Shown here: positions 44,578 through 55,100 of the stretch, piece by piece
Numbering within the stretch: the first letter of the stretch is position 1
Layout: every line of letters starts with the position of its first letter
NCBI RefSeq assembly: GCF_003990915.1
Contig: NZ_BHXQ01000001.1
Location: forward strand, 923,402 to 987,401
From: Chryseotalea sanaruensis
GTDB lineage: Bacteria; Bacteroidota; Bacteroidia; Cytophagales; Cyclobacteriaceae
DNA length: 64,000 bases
Direction: 5' to 3'
Position numbers and translations under genes: made by a program
The notes under the pieces: model-generated
Databases searched by the model: none
What the model was told of the DNA's origin: nothing
What the model saw: only the letters and a program-made list of their open reading frames with translations

Positions 44578-47500
44578 TTAAGGCTTATTACCTCTTAATA
44601 TTTCAACCCAACCAGTGAACTCCTGGCCACCTGATATTAGATTGTAGTAATAAACACCATCAGATACGCCTTCTGCATTCCAGTTATTTTGATAATCGCT
44701 TGAGGAGTAAACTTCATTACCCCAACGATTACTAATAATCAGCTTAGAGCCGGCTGCAAGGTTTCTTATAAAGAAAACCTCGTTGCGCTGACTTGGATCA
44801 TTATCAGGTGTAAATATGTTTGGAATAAAAATATCAGTTTTAACCCCAATCACAAATTCCTTTTCAGCAACGCAACCAAAGTCGTCTTCAACAATGGCGG
44901 TGTACGTACCAGGGCCCAGGCCTGAGTATTGCTGAGAATAACTTGTGTTTACTAAAAGTACTTCTGTTTCCGCTCGAACAACTTCGTCAAATGCATTTTG
45001 TAATTGAATAAAGTAAACAGGTGAACCTCCTGATACTACAAAAATACGTGCAGCTGTAGGATCATCTTCAAAAGAAGTTTCTTGCTGAGGTCTTGGGGTA
45101 GTAGGATCGCTGATAGCAAGTGCTGTATTTGGCCCCTCAATAGTAAGTCCTGAAGTTACATTAGATTCACAACTCTCCGTTGAGCCTGGCTGTCGTAGAA
45201 TGAGGTTATACACATCTGGAACAATACCTTCAATAACCGCGCCTAGCAGAGACTCGGTGAAAGTAATATTTCCACTCAGTGTTTGATTACCCGAGCTCAA
45301 TACATACTCATAATCCTGTTCCTGAATACCGTTTACGTTACCTAGCAAAATGCTTCCTCCTTCACCAAAGCACTCCTCGTTAACAGATGTGGCAGTGAAT
45401 GTAACGCGAACCGCTCCTCTTAATCTTGTTAGGGCCGGATCAATGCGAGTCGGGCATAAAGCATTTATTGATTTAACCCATACAAAGTAATCTCCAGAAG
45501 CAAGGTTCGGGATAAATACAGGATTTGGACTAGCTGTAGAAAAGTTTTCATCCGTTGGTATCACAGAGAAATCAGTAAGCACTGCGATCTGAAATTGTCC
45601 TGCAAAATTATTTTCAATATTAAAAGCGATGCTTCCATTTTGTCCATCACCAGCACAATCAGGATCAGTTGCCACAACGGTATTTGTACTAACAATACCT
45701 GGGAAGCTAACCGAAGGAAGTTCCAAAGTTTTTGGCGCACAACCAGACGCATCCGAAACAATTAAGCTATAGGAGCCTGGTGCTAGAGAAGTAAAGGTAT
45801 TATCTGCCGGAAGTCCAGGGATGTCCTCTTCACTACCAACTAATCCAAACTTATAAGTGAATGGTGCTACACCACCAGTAGTTGTAACGATGATTGAACC
45901 ATCATTACTATTACAAGATGCATCTTGTTTAATTGCGCTAACTAATGATACCGGTTCTTGGAATCCAGGACCTACATTAACTAATACTTCAGCAGGACAC
46001 GTATCAGCAGCATCATCTCTGATCAGAATAGCGGCAGTTCCAGCAGGAATATTAGTAATTGTCTGACCTGATAAGAAAGTCTGAGCGTCAGAGAAATCAC
46101 CAATAATTGAATATTCGTAAGGAGCAGAACCACCACCTGTAATAGATATAGTCGCTGTTCCGGTTGCATCACCTATACAGGTTGGATCAATCTTATTATC
46201 AAGTGTCGCAGTTACATTAGATTGTCTGTCAAGTTTAAATGGTAATGTACAAATGTTGCCAGAGCCATCTAAAATTCTATAGTAATACTGAGCAGGTTTT
46301 AATCCACTTATTACTATGGGTGTTCCTGCAATACCTGTTTCACTAGTTTGATTAGCGACAGGCAAACCTGCAACAAATACTGTATCAATCAAAATTACAG
46401 TGTAATTAGGCGAAGGTGTACCTCCTGAAATATCAAAAGAAAGTTGTCCATCGTCATCGCCATTACAACCTGGCTTGGTTTCTACAATATTAGTTGTAAA
46501 TAAAGTACAATTCTCATTTCCAATACCGCCTCCACCACCTGATCCACAAAGTGGATCAGTAGTTGCGCGGGTAGTAATGGTAATTGTTTGTGCTAACTGC
46601 ACTGAACAAGAACCATCCATATTAGAAGCGAGTACATTAAATGTTGTGGTTGTTGCGATATCCGAGGTAGGCAGGTTAATGCTAAAACCATTACCAAGGA
46701 AAGCGCCACCAACATTTGTATCGTCAGCATCAAGTCGTAGTTGGTAAACAATATCATTTTCAGAAGCGACAACAATTGCTGAGGAAGCACCAGCACAAAT
46801 CAAAGCTGGGAAAGCGCTCAGACTCCTTGAAGCATCAGGGCCATTATTAACTACGACACTAACTAACGTTGCGAGTTCTGCTGTACAGGTGCCATTAGAG
46901 GCCTCAACATTAAAGGTAGTGCTCACTGTTAGTGTACCAGAGGACAATACAAGGTCTGCACCTGTTCCTATACCTGAGGCTAATACGGCATTATCTACAT
47001 CATTTCTTAATTCATAAAAGATTCCGTTTTCGGCCGACTCAATAGTAATGTCAACACTAGAACCTATACAAGTTGTAGGCGATGATATATTTACCGTTAA
47101 TGATGAAGATGGTGTAGTATTAACCGTAATTGTTTCCAGGTCTGTTAACTCAATTGAACATGTTCCGCTTCCAGCCAACACGTTAAAGGTAGTAGTAGCT
47201 GTTAAATTACCTGTCGGCAAATTAATAGTAGCACCATTTCCAATAATTGCAGCATTTACATTAGCATCATCTGCATCATTTCTTAGTTGATAAGAAACGC
47301 CATTTTCAGAATTCAATACTTGAACAAAGGTGGTTCCTCCTTCGCAAATCGTTGCACTGGTTGAAGAGGTGACCAATGTATTATCAAGTGTTCCTACACC
47401 AATGATTACCGTAACCACTTCCGATAATACACCAGAGGCACAAACGCCATTTGAGGCCTCAACGTTAAAATCTGTGTCTGCTATGAGAATATCTGTTGGT

Positions 47501-50500
47501 AAAAGAATTGTACCACCATCGCCTGCAATCGGTGTACCAACAAGCGTATTACTTGGATGTAGTCTCAACTGATAGTTAACACCTACTTCAGAATTGATAA
47601 CCTGAATTGAAGTAGTGCCTCCTGAGCAAACAGGATTGGCTGATGCGCTCAAATCAAGACTTAAATCCTGTTCGTTAACAACCTGCACCGTTACCTGATT
47701 CGTTAATTCTGTTACACAAGAACCGCTCTCTGCTAAAATGTTATATGTAGTTGTTGCTGTTATGCTACCTGTATTGAAAATTACAGAAGCACCATTCAAC
47801 GGTCCGTTTATGATAGAATTATCTGCATCGTTTCGCAGTGTATAGTTTACTCCAGCTTCAGGGTTTGTGATTTCAATAGTTGTACCTGCAGTCTCACAGA
47901 CAATTGTTGCTGCTGGTGTAGCCGCTAAACTGATATCAATGGTTCCATTTACAGTTACAGCAATAGTAGCCGTTAATTCAACAGCTGTACAAACGCCACT
48001 GCTTGCCAAAACATTAAAGGTAGTCGATGCAGTTAAGGCATCACTAATAAGTGTAATCGTGCCTCCAGTCCCCAAAACAGCAATTCCTGAAAGTGCATCT
48101 CCATTTAAATCATCTCTTAATTGATACGAAACACCAATTTCAGAATTCAATATGTCAACGCTTGCAGTTCCTCCCTCACAAATATTTGAAGCAGGTCCAT
48201 TCACCGTAAGTGAAATATCAGGATTCTGATCAATATTTACTGTAACCTGATTTACCAATTCAACTGAACAAGAACCATTAGTGGCAAAAATATTAAAGGT
48301 TGTACTGGCTGTTAGTACTCCTGTAGAAATGATTAAGTCCGTCCCTGTTCCCGGTACCTGCGCTCCTAATAAACTATTGTCTGCATCATTTCTCAATTGA
48401 TATAATACGCCATTTTCAGCGCTCACAATAGTGATGTTAGTCTGATTACCCTCGCACAAAGTTGAAGCAGCAACGTTCACTGCCAGGTTGCTGTTGATTG
48501 TTCCGGACACAGTAACTACGGGGTTTGCTGTTAATTCAACAGGAGGACATGAGGCAACTGTTGCCAACACATTGAAGGTTGTATTTGCAGTGAGTATACC
48601 AGTTGGTAATGGAATATTTCCTCCTGTGCCTACTACAGCTGCACCAATGTTGGCATTATCCGCATCATTGCGCAATTGATATGATACACCAAGTTGCGAA
48701 TTTGCAACTACTATCTCTGTGGCACCACCCGTACATAAATTAGTGATGTTTGCTGTTACACCTAGGCTAATATCAGGCGAGTTAACTACTGTTACCTGTA
48801 CCGATCCACTGCTCGCTACTGAACAACCTGTCGCATCTGATAGGTTTACAATTGTAAAAGTTGTAGTTACCGCTGGATTCACTAAAAGAGATAAACCAAA
48901 AGCAGTTACCTGTGGTGCTGATGTAGTTGTACCATCAAACACCTGGAAAGTCCAAGGACCTGTTCCAGCAAAAGTAATATTGATATTTGTTGATGATCCT
49001 GCACAGATGGTAGGACTTGTAGCTGAAACGGTTGCTGAGGGTGGTGGATTAATTGTTACAGGTAAATTTACCTGAGCCCCAATACAACTTGCTGAATTAG
49101 TCTCAATCACGCTTACACTTCCTGCACCGGCTACTCCCCAGTCAACTGTGATACTAGATGTATTGGTTCCACTCGCCTGAGTGCCTCCCACTATTGTCCA
49201 TGAATAAGTACTATTGAGTGTGCTTATTATACTGTAAGGTACAGCGGCTTCATTGGCACAAACACTGTTGTCACCTGTGATGACGCTTGTAACCGGAATG
49301 GCATTGATCGTAACAGGGAAGTTAACCGCAACTCCTGGGCATCCAGTGTTTGTTTCTACTACCTGAACATTGCCTGCGCCTGCTGCTCCCCAATCTACTG
49401 TAATGCTATTCGATGTGCCACCACTCGCCTGGGTTCCTCCCGTGATTGTCCAGGCATAAGTGCTACCTGGCGTATTAACTACACTATAGCTAACTCCATT
49501 CGTATTAGCACAAACCGGACTCGTACCTGTTATAACGCTTGTAACTGGAATCGCATTGATTGTTACTGCGAAATTAACCGCAGCTCCTGGGCAACCAGTG
49601 TTTGTTTCTATTACCTGAACATTGCCTGCGCCTGCTGCTCCCCAGTCTACTGTAATGCTTGCTGTATTAGTGCCACTCACTTGGGTGCCGCCTGTGATCG
49701 TCCACGCGTAGGTGCTACCTGCATTCGAAGTTACACTATATGCAACTCCTGCTTCACTCGCACAAACACTGTTATCGCCTGTGATCGCACTCGTCACTGG
49801 TATAGGATTGATCGTAACCGGTAAGTTTACCGCTGCGCCAACACAACCTAAATTCGTTTCTACTACCTGAACATTGCCTGCTCCCGCTGCTCCCCAGTCT
49901 ACTGTAATGCTTGCTGTATTAGTGCCACTCACTTGGGTGCCGCCTGTGATCGTCCAAGCATAGGTGCTACCTGCATTCGAAGTTACACTATATGCAACTC
50001 CTGCTTCACTCGCACAAACACTGTTATCGCCTGTGATCGCACTCGTCACTGGTATAGGATTAACTGTCACCACAGGTGTGTTTGTCATGTTGGCCGGTGT
50101 ACAAACACCATTAGTGGCTACAATAGAGAAAGTATAAGGAGAGCCTGCTGGAATAAGCTCAGAAGCCGCTACGTTAAAAGCAAGAGCTGCACCTGTACCT
50201 GCTAAGGGCACCCCCAAAGGAGAACCATTTTTTAAGAGTTGGTAAGTTGTACCAGGAGCCGGATCGGGAGGATTAGTTTCGGAGTCCGACAAATTAATTG
50301 TAATTGTTTCGCCATCGCAGATATCGGTATCAGATGCTGAAACAATGAAAGATGCTGGTGAAGGATCAGCTATGGCTATAGGGCCACCTGTTGCCTGACA
50401 AACCGTTCTGGAATCTGATACGGTAACGGAATAATTGCCTCCGCTAAGGTTGGCTAAATCCTCAGTGGCGTATGGGCCACCCGGTCCAGTCCAATTGAAA

Positions 50501-50949
50501 ACTAAATTAGCAGGTGCACTTCCACCTGACACTGTAATATCAATCGAGCCATTTGCAGCTACGCAACTGGAATTATTAATTGAATTTATCGCACTAATTG
50601 AAGGGGCCGTAAAAAGAAATATTGTTGCATTCGAATTCGCACTAGCATTATCATCGGAAACAACAACCAAATAATTTCTCCCGCCACCAGTTCCAGCTAA
50701 TCCCGAAACGGTAAGGGGCACTCCAACAGAGATTGGTTGGTTTAATATATTAAATCCTCCACTAAAAACGCTGTAAAAAGCAGGCCCTGTAGCACTAGTC
50801 ACATCAATATCAAATGAGCCATTTGCTGAAGCGTTACAAGCGTCAACAACATTTATAATATTGAAGGCAGGCGGCTGAGCCCACGACTTGAAGCTTCCAA
50901 ACATGGTCAAGGTAAGGAAGGCGCTAAAAATAAGTATAGACTTGCGCAT
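44578..50949 (-). CDS. Giant repeat-rich T9SS surface adhesin
   Basis: The 2123-residue protein has a signal peptide (1-25, SWAQ). It then has SprB-like units, four 84-residue PKD-like repeats (about 296-632, each with AWTITGGTQ and ITVDWGAAGAGNVQV), one similar module, and eight Ig-like repeats of about 90 residues (about 720-1450), with cores such as GVSYQLRNDADN and TTFNVLAS. A glycine linker (about 1470) leads to SprB-like modules, and the CHU_C/gliding-type T9SS sorting domain fills the last 85 residues (FIPNIFTPDNDP, ISNRWGNEVY). It is exported by type IX secretion and anchored at the surface, probably for adhesion. Two PKD-like units are almost identical in DNA. Confidence 0.9.
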   Translation of the reverse strand: MRKSILIFSAFLTLTMFGSFKSWAQPPAFNIINVVDACNASANGSFDIDVTSATGPAFYSVFSGGFNILNQPISVGVPLTVSGLAGTGGGRNYLVVVSDDNASANSNATIFLFTAPSISAINSINNSSCVAANGSIDITVSGGSAPANLVFNWTGPGGPYATEDLANLSGGNYSVTVSDSRTVCQATGGPIAIADPSPASFIVSASDTDICDGETITINLSDSETNPPDPAPGTTYQLLKNGSPLGVPLAGTGAALAFNVAASELIPAGSPYTFSIVATNGVCTPANMTNTPVVTVNPIPVTSAITGDNSVCASEAGVAYSVTSNAGSTYAWTITGGTQVSGTNTASITVDWGAAGAGNVQVVETNLGCVGAAVNLPVTINPIPVTSAITGDNSVCASEAGVAYSVTSNAGSTYAWTITGGTQVSGTNTASITVDWGAAGAGNVQVIETNTGCPGAAVNFAVTINAIPVTSVITGTSPVCANTNGVSYSVVNTPGSTYAWTITGGTQASGGTSNSITVDWGAAGAGNVQVVETNTGCPGVAVNFPVTINAIPVTSVITGDNSVCANEAAVPYSIISTLNSTYSWTIVGGTQASGTNTSSITVDWGVAGAGSVSVIETNSASCIGAQVNLPVTINPPPSATVSATSPTICAGSSTNINITFAGTGPWTFQVFDGTTTSAPQVTAFGLSLLVNPAVTTTFTIVNLSDATGCSVASSGSVQVTVVNSPDISLGVTANITNLCTGGATEIVVANSQLGVSYQLRNDADNANIGAAVVGTGGNIPLPTGILTANTTFNVLATVASCPPVELTANPVVTVSGTINSNLAVNVAASTLCEGNQTNITIVSAENGVLYQLRNDADNSLLGAQVPGTGTDLIISTGVLTASTTFNIFATNGSCSVELVNQVTVNIDQNPDISLTVNGPASNICEGGTASVDILNSEIGVSYQLRDDLNGDALSGIAVLGTGGTITLISDALTASTTFNVLASSGVCTAVELTATIAVTVNGTIDISLAATPAATIVCETAGTTIEITNPEAGVNYTLRNDADNSIINGPLNGASVIFNTGSITATTTYNILAESGSCVTELTNQVTVQVVNEQDLSLDLSASANPVCSGGTTSIQVINSEVGVNYQLRLHPSNTLVGTPIAGDGGTILLPTDILIADTDFNVEASNGVCASGVLSEVVTVIIGVGTLDNTLVTSSTSATICEGGTTFVQVLNSENGVSYQLRNDADDANVNAAIIGNGATINLPTGNLTATTTFNVLAGSGTCSIELTDLETITVNTTPSSSLTVNISSPTTCIGSSVDITIESAENGIFYELRNDVDNAVLASGIGTGADLVLSSGTLTVSTTFNVEASNGTCTAELATLVSVVVNNGPDASRSLSAFPALICAGASSAIVVASENDIVYQLRLDADDTNVGGAFLGNGFSINLPTSDIATTTTFNVLASNMDGSCSVQLAQTITITTRATTDPLCGSGGGGGIGNENCTLFTTNIVETKPGCNGDDDGQLSFDISGGTPSPNYTVILIDTVFVAGLPVANQTSETGIAGTPIVISGLKPAQYYYRILDGSGNICTLPFKLDRQSNVTATLDNKIDPTCIGDATGTATISITGGGSAPYEYSIIGDFSDAQTFLSGQTITNIPAGTAAILIRDDAADTCPAEVLVNVGPGFQEPVSLVSAIKQDASCNSNDGSIIVTTTGGVAPFTYKFGLVGSEEDIPGLPADNTFTSLAPGSYSLIVSDASGCAPKTLELPSVSFPGIVSTNTVVATDPDCAGDGQNGSIAFNIENNFAGQFQIAVLTDFSVIPTDENFSTASPNPVFIPNLASGDYFVWVKSINALCPTRIDPALTRLRGAVRVTFTATSVNEECFGEGGSILLGNVNGIQEQDYEYVLSSGNQTLSGNITFTESLLGAVIEGIVPDVYNLILRQPGSTESCESNVTSGLTIEGPNTALAISDPTTPRPQQETSFEDDPTAARIFVVSGGSPVYFIQLQNAFDEVVRAETEVLLVNTSYSQQYSGLGPGTYTAIVEDDFGCVAEKEFVIGVKTDIFIPNIFTPDNDPSQRNEVFFIRNLAAGSKLIISNRWGNEVYSSSDYQNNWNAEGVSDGVYYYNLISGGQEFTGWVEILRGNKP
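49557..50060 (-). repeat. Near-identical 252-bp tandem repeats in the adhesin gene
   Basis: Two adjacent 252-base units (84 codons) encode the first two PKD-like repeats. Long stretches are the same: GCTTGCTGTATTAGTGCCAC ends near 49676 in one and near 49928 in the other, followed by almost unchanged sequence. This points to a recent duplication or gene conversion. Confidence 0.8.
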
Positions 50950-50950
50950 C

Positions 50951-51286
50951 TTAGTTTATAGTAAAGTCAACATGTTTTTGGCAAAAATTTTCTGAGCCTT
51001 TCTGGTCAATGACTATTAAAACATAAGAACCTTTGCCCAGATTATTTAACTCTTCTTCCGATATGTTCTGCTTAGCAAAACCTTTGTTTCCAACAAGATG
51101 AAGCAATTGCTTTCCTTTCAACCCAGTCACCTCCAAAACGACCTTGTTATTTTGGTCAACAGTAACTTTTACATTAAACTGATCACAATCAGGGGTAATT
51201 TGTAAGGATCTTGCGTTGGTCATCAAGCCTATCAGTAACAGACTAACAAATAGCAGTCTGCTTATAAGGTATTTAGGTACAGTCAT
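50951..51286 (-). CDS. Small secreted protein before the adhesin
   Basis: The 111-residue protein has a signal peptide (about 1-27, LMTNARS) and a beta-rich body with two Cys (CDQFNVKVTVDQNNKVVLEV and NFCQK) that could pair. It ends one base before the adhesin ATG, so the two are almost certainly co-transcribed and coupled. No named domain is recognised. An accessory role in export or anchoring of the adhesin is a guess. Confidence 0.68.
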   Translation of the reverse strand: MTVPKYLISRLLFVSLLLIGLMTNARSLQITPDCDQFNVKVTVDQNNKVVLEVTGLKGKQLLHLVGNKGFAKQNISEEELNNLGKGSYVLIVIDQKGSENFCQKHVDFTIN

Positions 51287-51396
51287 TTGGAGGTAAAATT
51301 AAGCATAATAACTCATAGTTTAAATATGACTGGGCACTCAATAGTAACCGCAAAAAACAATACGCTAGTTAACTAAGACAACCCATTCATTTCGTT

Positions 51397-51428
51397 TAAA
51401 AAATACCTTACGTTCTAGGATGTAAGGT
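51397..51428 (-). terminator. Rho-independent terminator for the gene at 51469
   Basis: On the minus strand ACCTTAC, a ten-base loop and GTAAGGT form a seven-base stem (arms 51422-51428 and 51405-51411), followed by ATTTTTTAAA. It lies about 40 bases after that gene's stop. Confidence 0.7.
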
Positions 51429-51468
51429 TCATATCAAAAAATATAGTTAGCAATGCTTATAGTAAGAC

Positions 51469-51999
51469 CTAAGCATACTTTCTATTAAAAATTTCACCCA
51501 TAATAAATGCTCTCTTAACTCGCTCAGGATCAGAAAATTCCTGCATAATCTCGCTGGCCATAGATGGTTTATTGTCCTCTTCAAAGGCTTTAAATTTACC
51601 GAAGGAAACATCGGTATCCCCTACTTTCATGGTGTCCTCGTAAGAAAGCCTGTTAAAGGCAGCAAACTTATTCTCCTCAAATGTTTTATAAGTTTCTTCT
51701 TTTCTATAATCGTAACCAACCTGTTCAGCCGTTGTCTCCTCTTCTATTTCTTCATCATAACTAACGAATTCCTGCACAGGTCTTTGTGGAGAGGGGTTAG
51801 CATAAGGATCTTTAGCTTCTGTGATTTCTTTAAGTAAATCCTCAAAAGTAAGCGGCTTGGGAGCGTTTTCATTGCCCTGGGCACGTGGTTGCTGTCTTCC
51901 TGTCTGAGAAGTTTGCCCCTCAGGTTTTTTCATTAGCCTGCTGATAAAGTAGACCAATCCAACAACAATGTAAAGCCAGGTTTGAATATTATCCATCAT
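51469..51999 (-). CDS. Membrane-anchored protein of unknown function
   Basis: The 176-residue protein has an N-terminal membrane segment (about 6-24, TWLYIVVGLVYFISRLM). A cytoplasmic low-complexity acidic region and a conserved-looking C-terminus (EIMQEFSDPERVKRAFIMGEI FNRKYA in two parts) follow. I recognise no domain, although proteins of this shape are found beside smc in this phylum. It is divergent from smc over 149 bases. Two Met codons open the frame. Confidence 0.6.
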   Translation of the reverse strand: MMDNIQTWLYIVVGLVYFISRLMKKPEGQTSQTGRQQPRAQGNENAPKPLTFEDLLKEITEAKDPYANPSPQRPVQEFVSYDEEIEEETTAEQVGYDYRKEETYKTFEENKFAAFNRLSYEDTMKVGDTDVSFGKFKAFEEDNKPSMASEIMQEFSDPERVKRAFIMGEIFNRKYA

Positions 52000-52085
52000 T
52001 CAAATGTACTGAATTAACGCTTTAATCAAAATTTTCTTCGTTTTTTGAGTTTTTAATGGGTATTCCGGTCGTGGGATTTTTTATT

Positions 52086-52116
52086 TTGAAATGGCAAGGT
52101 CAGGCAATTATCTTTG
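52086..52116 (+). promoter_or_regulatory. smc promoter
   Basis: TTG (52086-52088), a 20-base spacer and TATCTTTG (52109-52116) match the Bacteroidota promoter consensus. The ATG follows 33 bases later. This also argues against the longer frame from 52056, which would start upstream of the promoter. Confidence 0.65.
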
Positions 52117-52148
52117 CGTTCTTTTTTACAAACAACCACTACACGTTC

Positions 52149-55100
52149 ATGCAATTATCTAAGCTGGAGATTAAGGGTTTTAAGAGTTTTGCCGATAAAG
52201 TTGTTATCAACTTCGATGAGGGTATTACCGGTATTGTCGGCCCAAATGGCTGTGGTAAGTCCAATGTGGTGGACTCCATACGTTGGGTTTTAGGCGAGCA
52301 GAAAACAAGCGCACTTCGTTCCGAAAAGATGGAAAACATCATTTTTAACGGTACTAGTCAACGTTCGGCTCAGCAAATGGCGGAAGTTTCCCTAACCATT
52401 AACAATACCAAGAATATTCTACCTACTGAATACTCGCAGGTAACTATTACCAGGCGTTTATATAGATCGGGGGAAAGTGAGTACTTATTAAATGGCGTTA
52501 CCTGCCGCTTGAAGGATATCACTAATCTCTTTTTGGATACTGGTGTGGCTTCAAATACCTATTCAATTATTGAATTAGGTATGGTTGACGACCTCCTTAA
52601 CGACAAAGACAATTCCCGCAGAATGCTCTTTGAGGAAGCTGCCGGTGTTTCCAAGTTTAAAAAGCGTAAGAAAGAAACGCTCAAGAAGATAGAAGATACT
52701 GATGCTGATTTGGAGCGCGTAGAAGACCTTCTTTTCGAAATTGAAAAAAACATGAAGAGCTTGGAAAAGCAAGCTAAGCAGACTGAAAATTACTATAGAA
52801 TTAAAGAGGATTATAAAGAAAAGAGCGTTCATTTTGCTAAAGTCACGGTTAACAAACAACGCGAAAACTTTAACAAACTGACCAAACAAATTGAAGAGGA
52901 GAACGATCGAAAATTATCGCTCACATCTCAAATAGCCGAGCGCGAAGCTGGTGTTGAGAAGTTTAAGGCTGATCTGATTTTAAAAGAGAAAACTTTATCT
53001 TCTCGTCAAAAGGCAATCAACGAACATGTTGCCCGCATTCGCCAATATGAAAGCGAAAAGCAAATTAAAAATGAGCGTTTAAAATACCTTAACGATCGTG
53101 CAAATAGCTTGCGCGAACAGATAGAGCAAGATAAGAAAAGTAACGAACGAGCGCGTTTCAGCATCGGTAGTCTTGATACCGAAAAAACAAGTGCAGAACA
53201 GATATTAAAAGACATTACTGGTAAACTAGAGTCGTTAAAAAACGATTACGAAAATCAACGTAGAGTTACCTCAGAACTTCAGTTACAATCTGATGCTATT
53301 CGCAGAGAGCAACGCACCAAGCAGGAAGAAAGCTTTCAGATTAATAAGTCAATTGAGATACGTCAGATTCAGATAGCATCCTTTAAACAAGAGCTTGAAA
53401 AAACAGCTACAGATACTAACCAACAAAGCGCAAGTCTTGTAGAGTTTGAAAAGAAATTGGTTCTTTTAAAAGAAGAGCTAAATAAAAAGAACAACGAGCT
53501 AGATCAATACAAAAAAGAAGAAGAAAATGTAATTCTACGTATTTCTCAGATGGAAAAAACCATCGAGATGATACGCGATGAGATGACTTCTACTAGTCGT
53601 ATTCTGGATGCAAAGCAGAATGAGTACAATTTAACTAAGTCTTTGGTCGAAAGTCAGGAAGGTTTTCCTGAGGCTATTAAATTCCTCAAGAAGAAGATTG
53701 CAAAAAACGCTCCTCTCCTTTCTGATATTCTAACTACTTCAGAAGATTATCGCGTAACGATCGAAAATTTCCTTGAGCCATACTTAAACTATTACATCGT
53801 TGAGCATGAGGCTGAAGCTTATGAAGCTATTAACATCTTAAGTGATGCCTCAAAAGGAAAAGCTCACTTCTTTGTGTTAGACAAGTTCGAGCGTTTTGAG
53901 CCAACTACAGGAAGAATTTACGAAAGTGCTTTCCCGGCTACTGAGATTATTGAATATGATCAGAAGTACAGGAAGCTAATGGCTTTTATTCTGGACAAAG
54001 TTTACATTTACGAAGGTGATTTAAAGAGCATTCCTTTAGATGATGACAATATTTTCATCACCAAGAGCGGTAAACTTACTAAACGTAAATACTCATTATC
54101 CGGTGGTTCGGTCGGCTTATTTGAAGGCAAGAAAATTGGCCGTGCCAAGAACCTTGAGAAATTAGAGAAAGAAATCAAAGATTTAACCACGAAATCAGAT
54201 GAAATACGCAGCAACTTGCTGATGAAACAATCTGATTTAGAGAAGTTGCGCAACCATCAGTTAAGACAACAAATCGAGACGGTACAAAATTCCATTCGTC
54301 AGATTAATGATGAATTTGTTTCTGTACGCACAAAGCGTGAGCAGTTCTCAGAAATGCTCGGCAATGCCGATATGCGTAGAGAAGATATTCTTGAGAAGAT
54401 CGACACGCTCCTTAAAGAATTGGATGAAGCAACACCAACGGCCAAAACCATTGAGCACGAAGTGCACGAAATGGAACAACGACTGGCTTTGGTTATTGAA
54501 GACCTCGCCTCACACAACGAATTACTTAACCAGAAGTCATCTGCTTACAATGAACAGAATATCTTCTTCCATCAGCAGGAAAACAGGGTAAAGAGCCTGG
54601 AGCAGGAAATGCGCTTCAAGCAGGAATCAGTTGAGCAAAGTGGTTCCCGTATTGAGGTAAACACTGTAGAGCTAACAAAGAACGAGGACGAAATCAAAAT
54701 CATGCTTGAAACCTCTGAAAATAATGATGAGGATTTACTAGCGCTTTACAACGAGAAAGAAGAGATGGAGAAAGGCCTTAACGAGGCTGAACGGGAGTAT
54801 TACGATTCACGTGGACAAATCGATACTATTGAAAAAGAGCTTCGTGGCATACAACATACCCGTGAAAGTATTGATGGTTTACTGATGAACCTTCAGAATG
54901 CTTTAAACGAAAGTAAGCTCGAGCTTAGCTCAGTGAAAGAACGCTTGTCTGTTGAATTCAAAGTTGATTTAGACGAAGTACTTGCAGCTGTTTCTGAAGA
55001 AGAAGGCAAGCAATTGGCCGAAGCGAATGAAGCAGAAATTAAGGCACAGGTAAATAAGATCAGAGAACGCCTAGATAACATGGGGCCTATCAACCCCATG

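Noticed and set aside
45857..50674. Series of plus-strand open frames of 60-120 codons
   Set aside because: They lie fully inside the adhesin gene on the other strand and repeat because the adhesin repeats; none has its own family features.
52056..52148. Earlier start for smc
   Set aside because: The promoter at 52086-52116 lies inside this extension and SMC proteins start at the MQLSKLEIKGFKSF motif.
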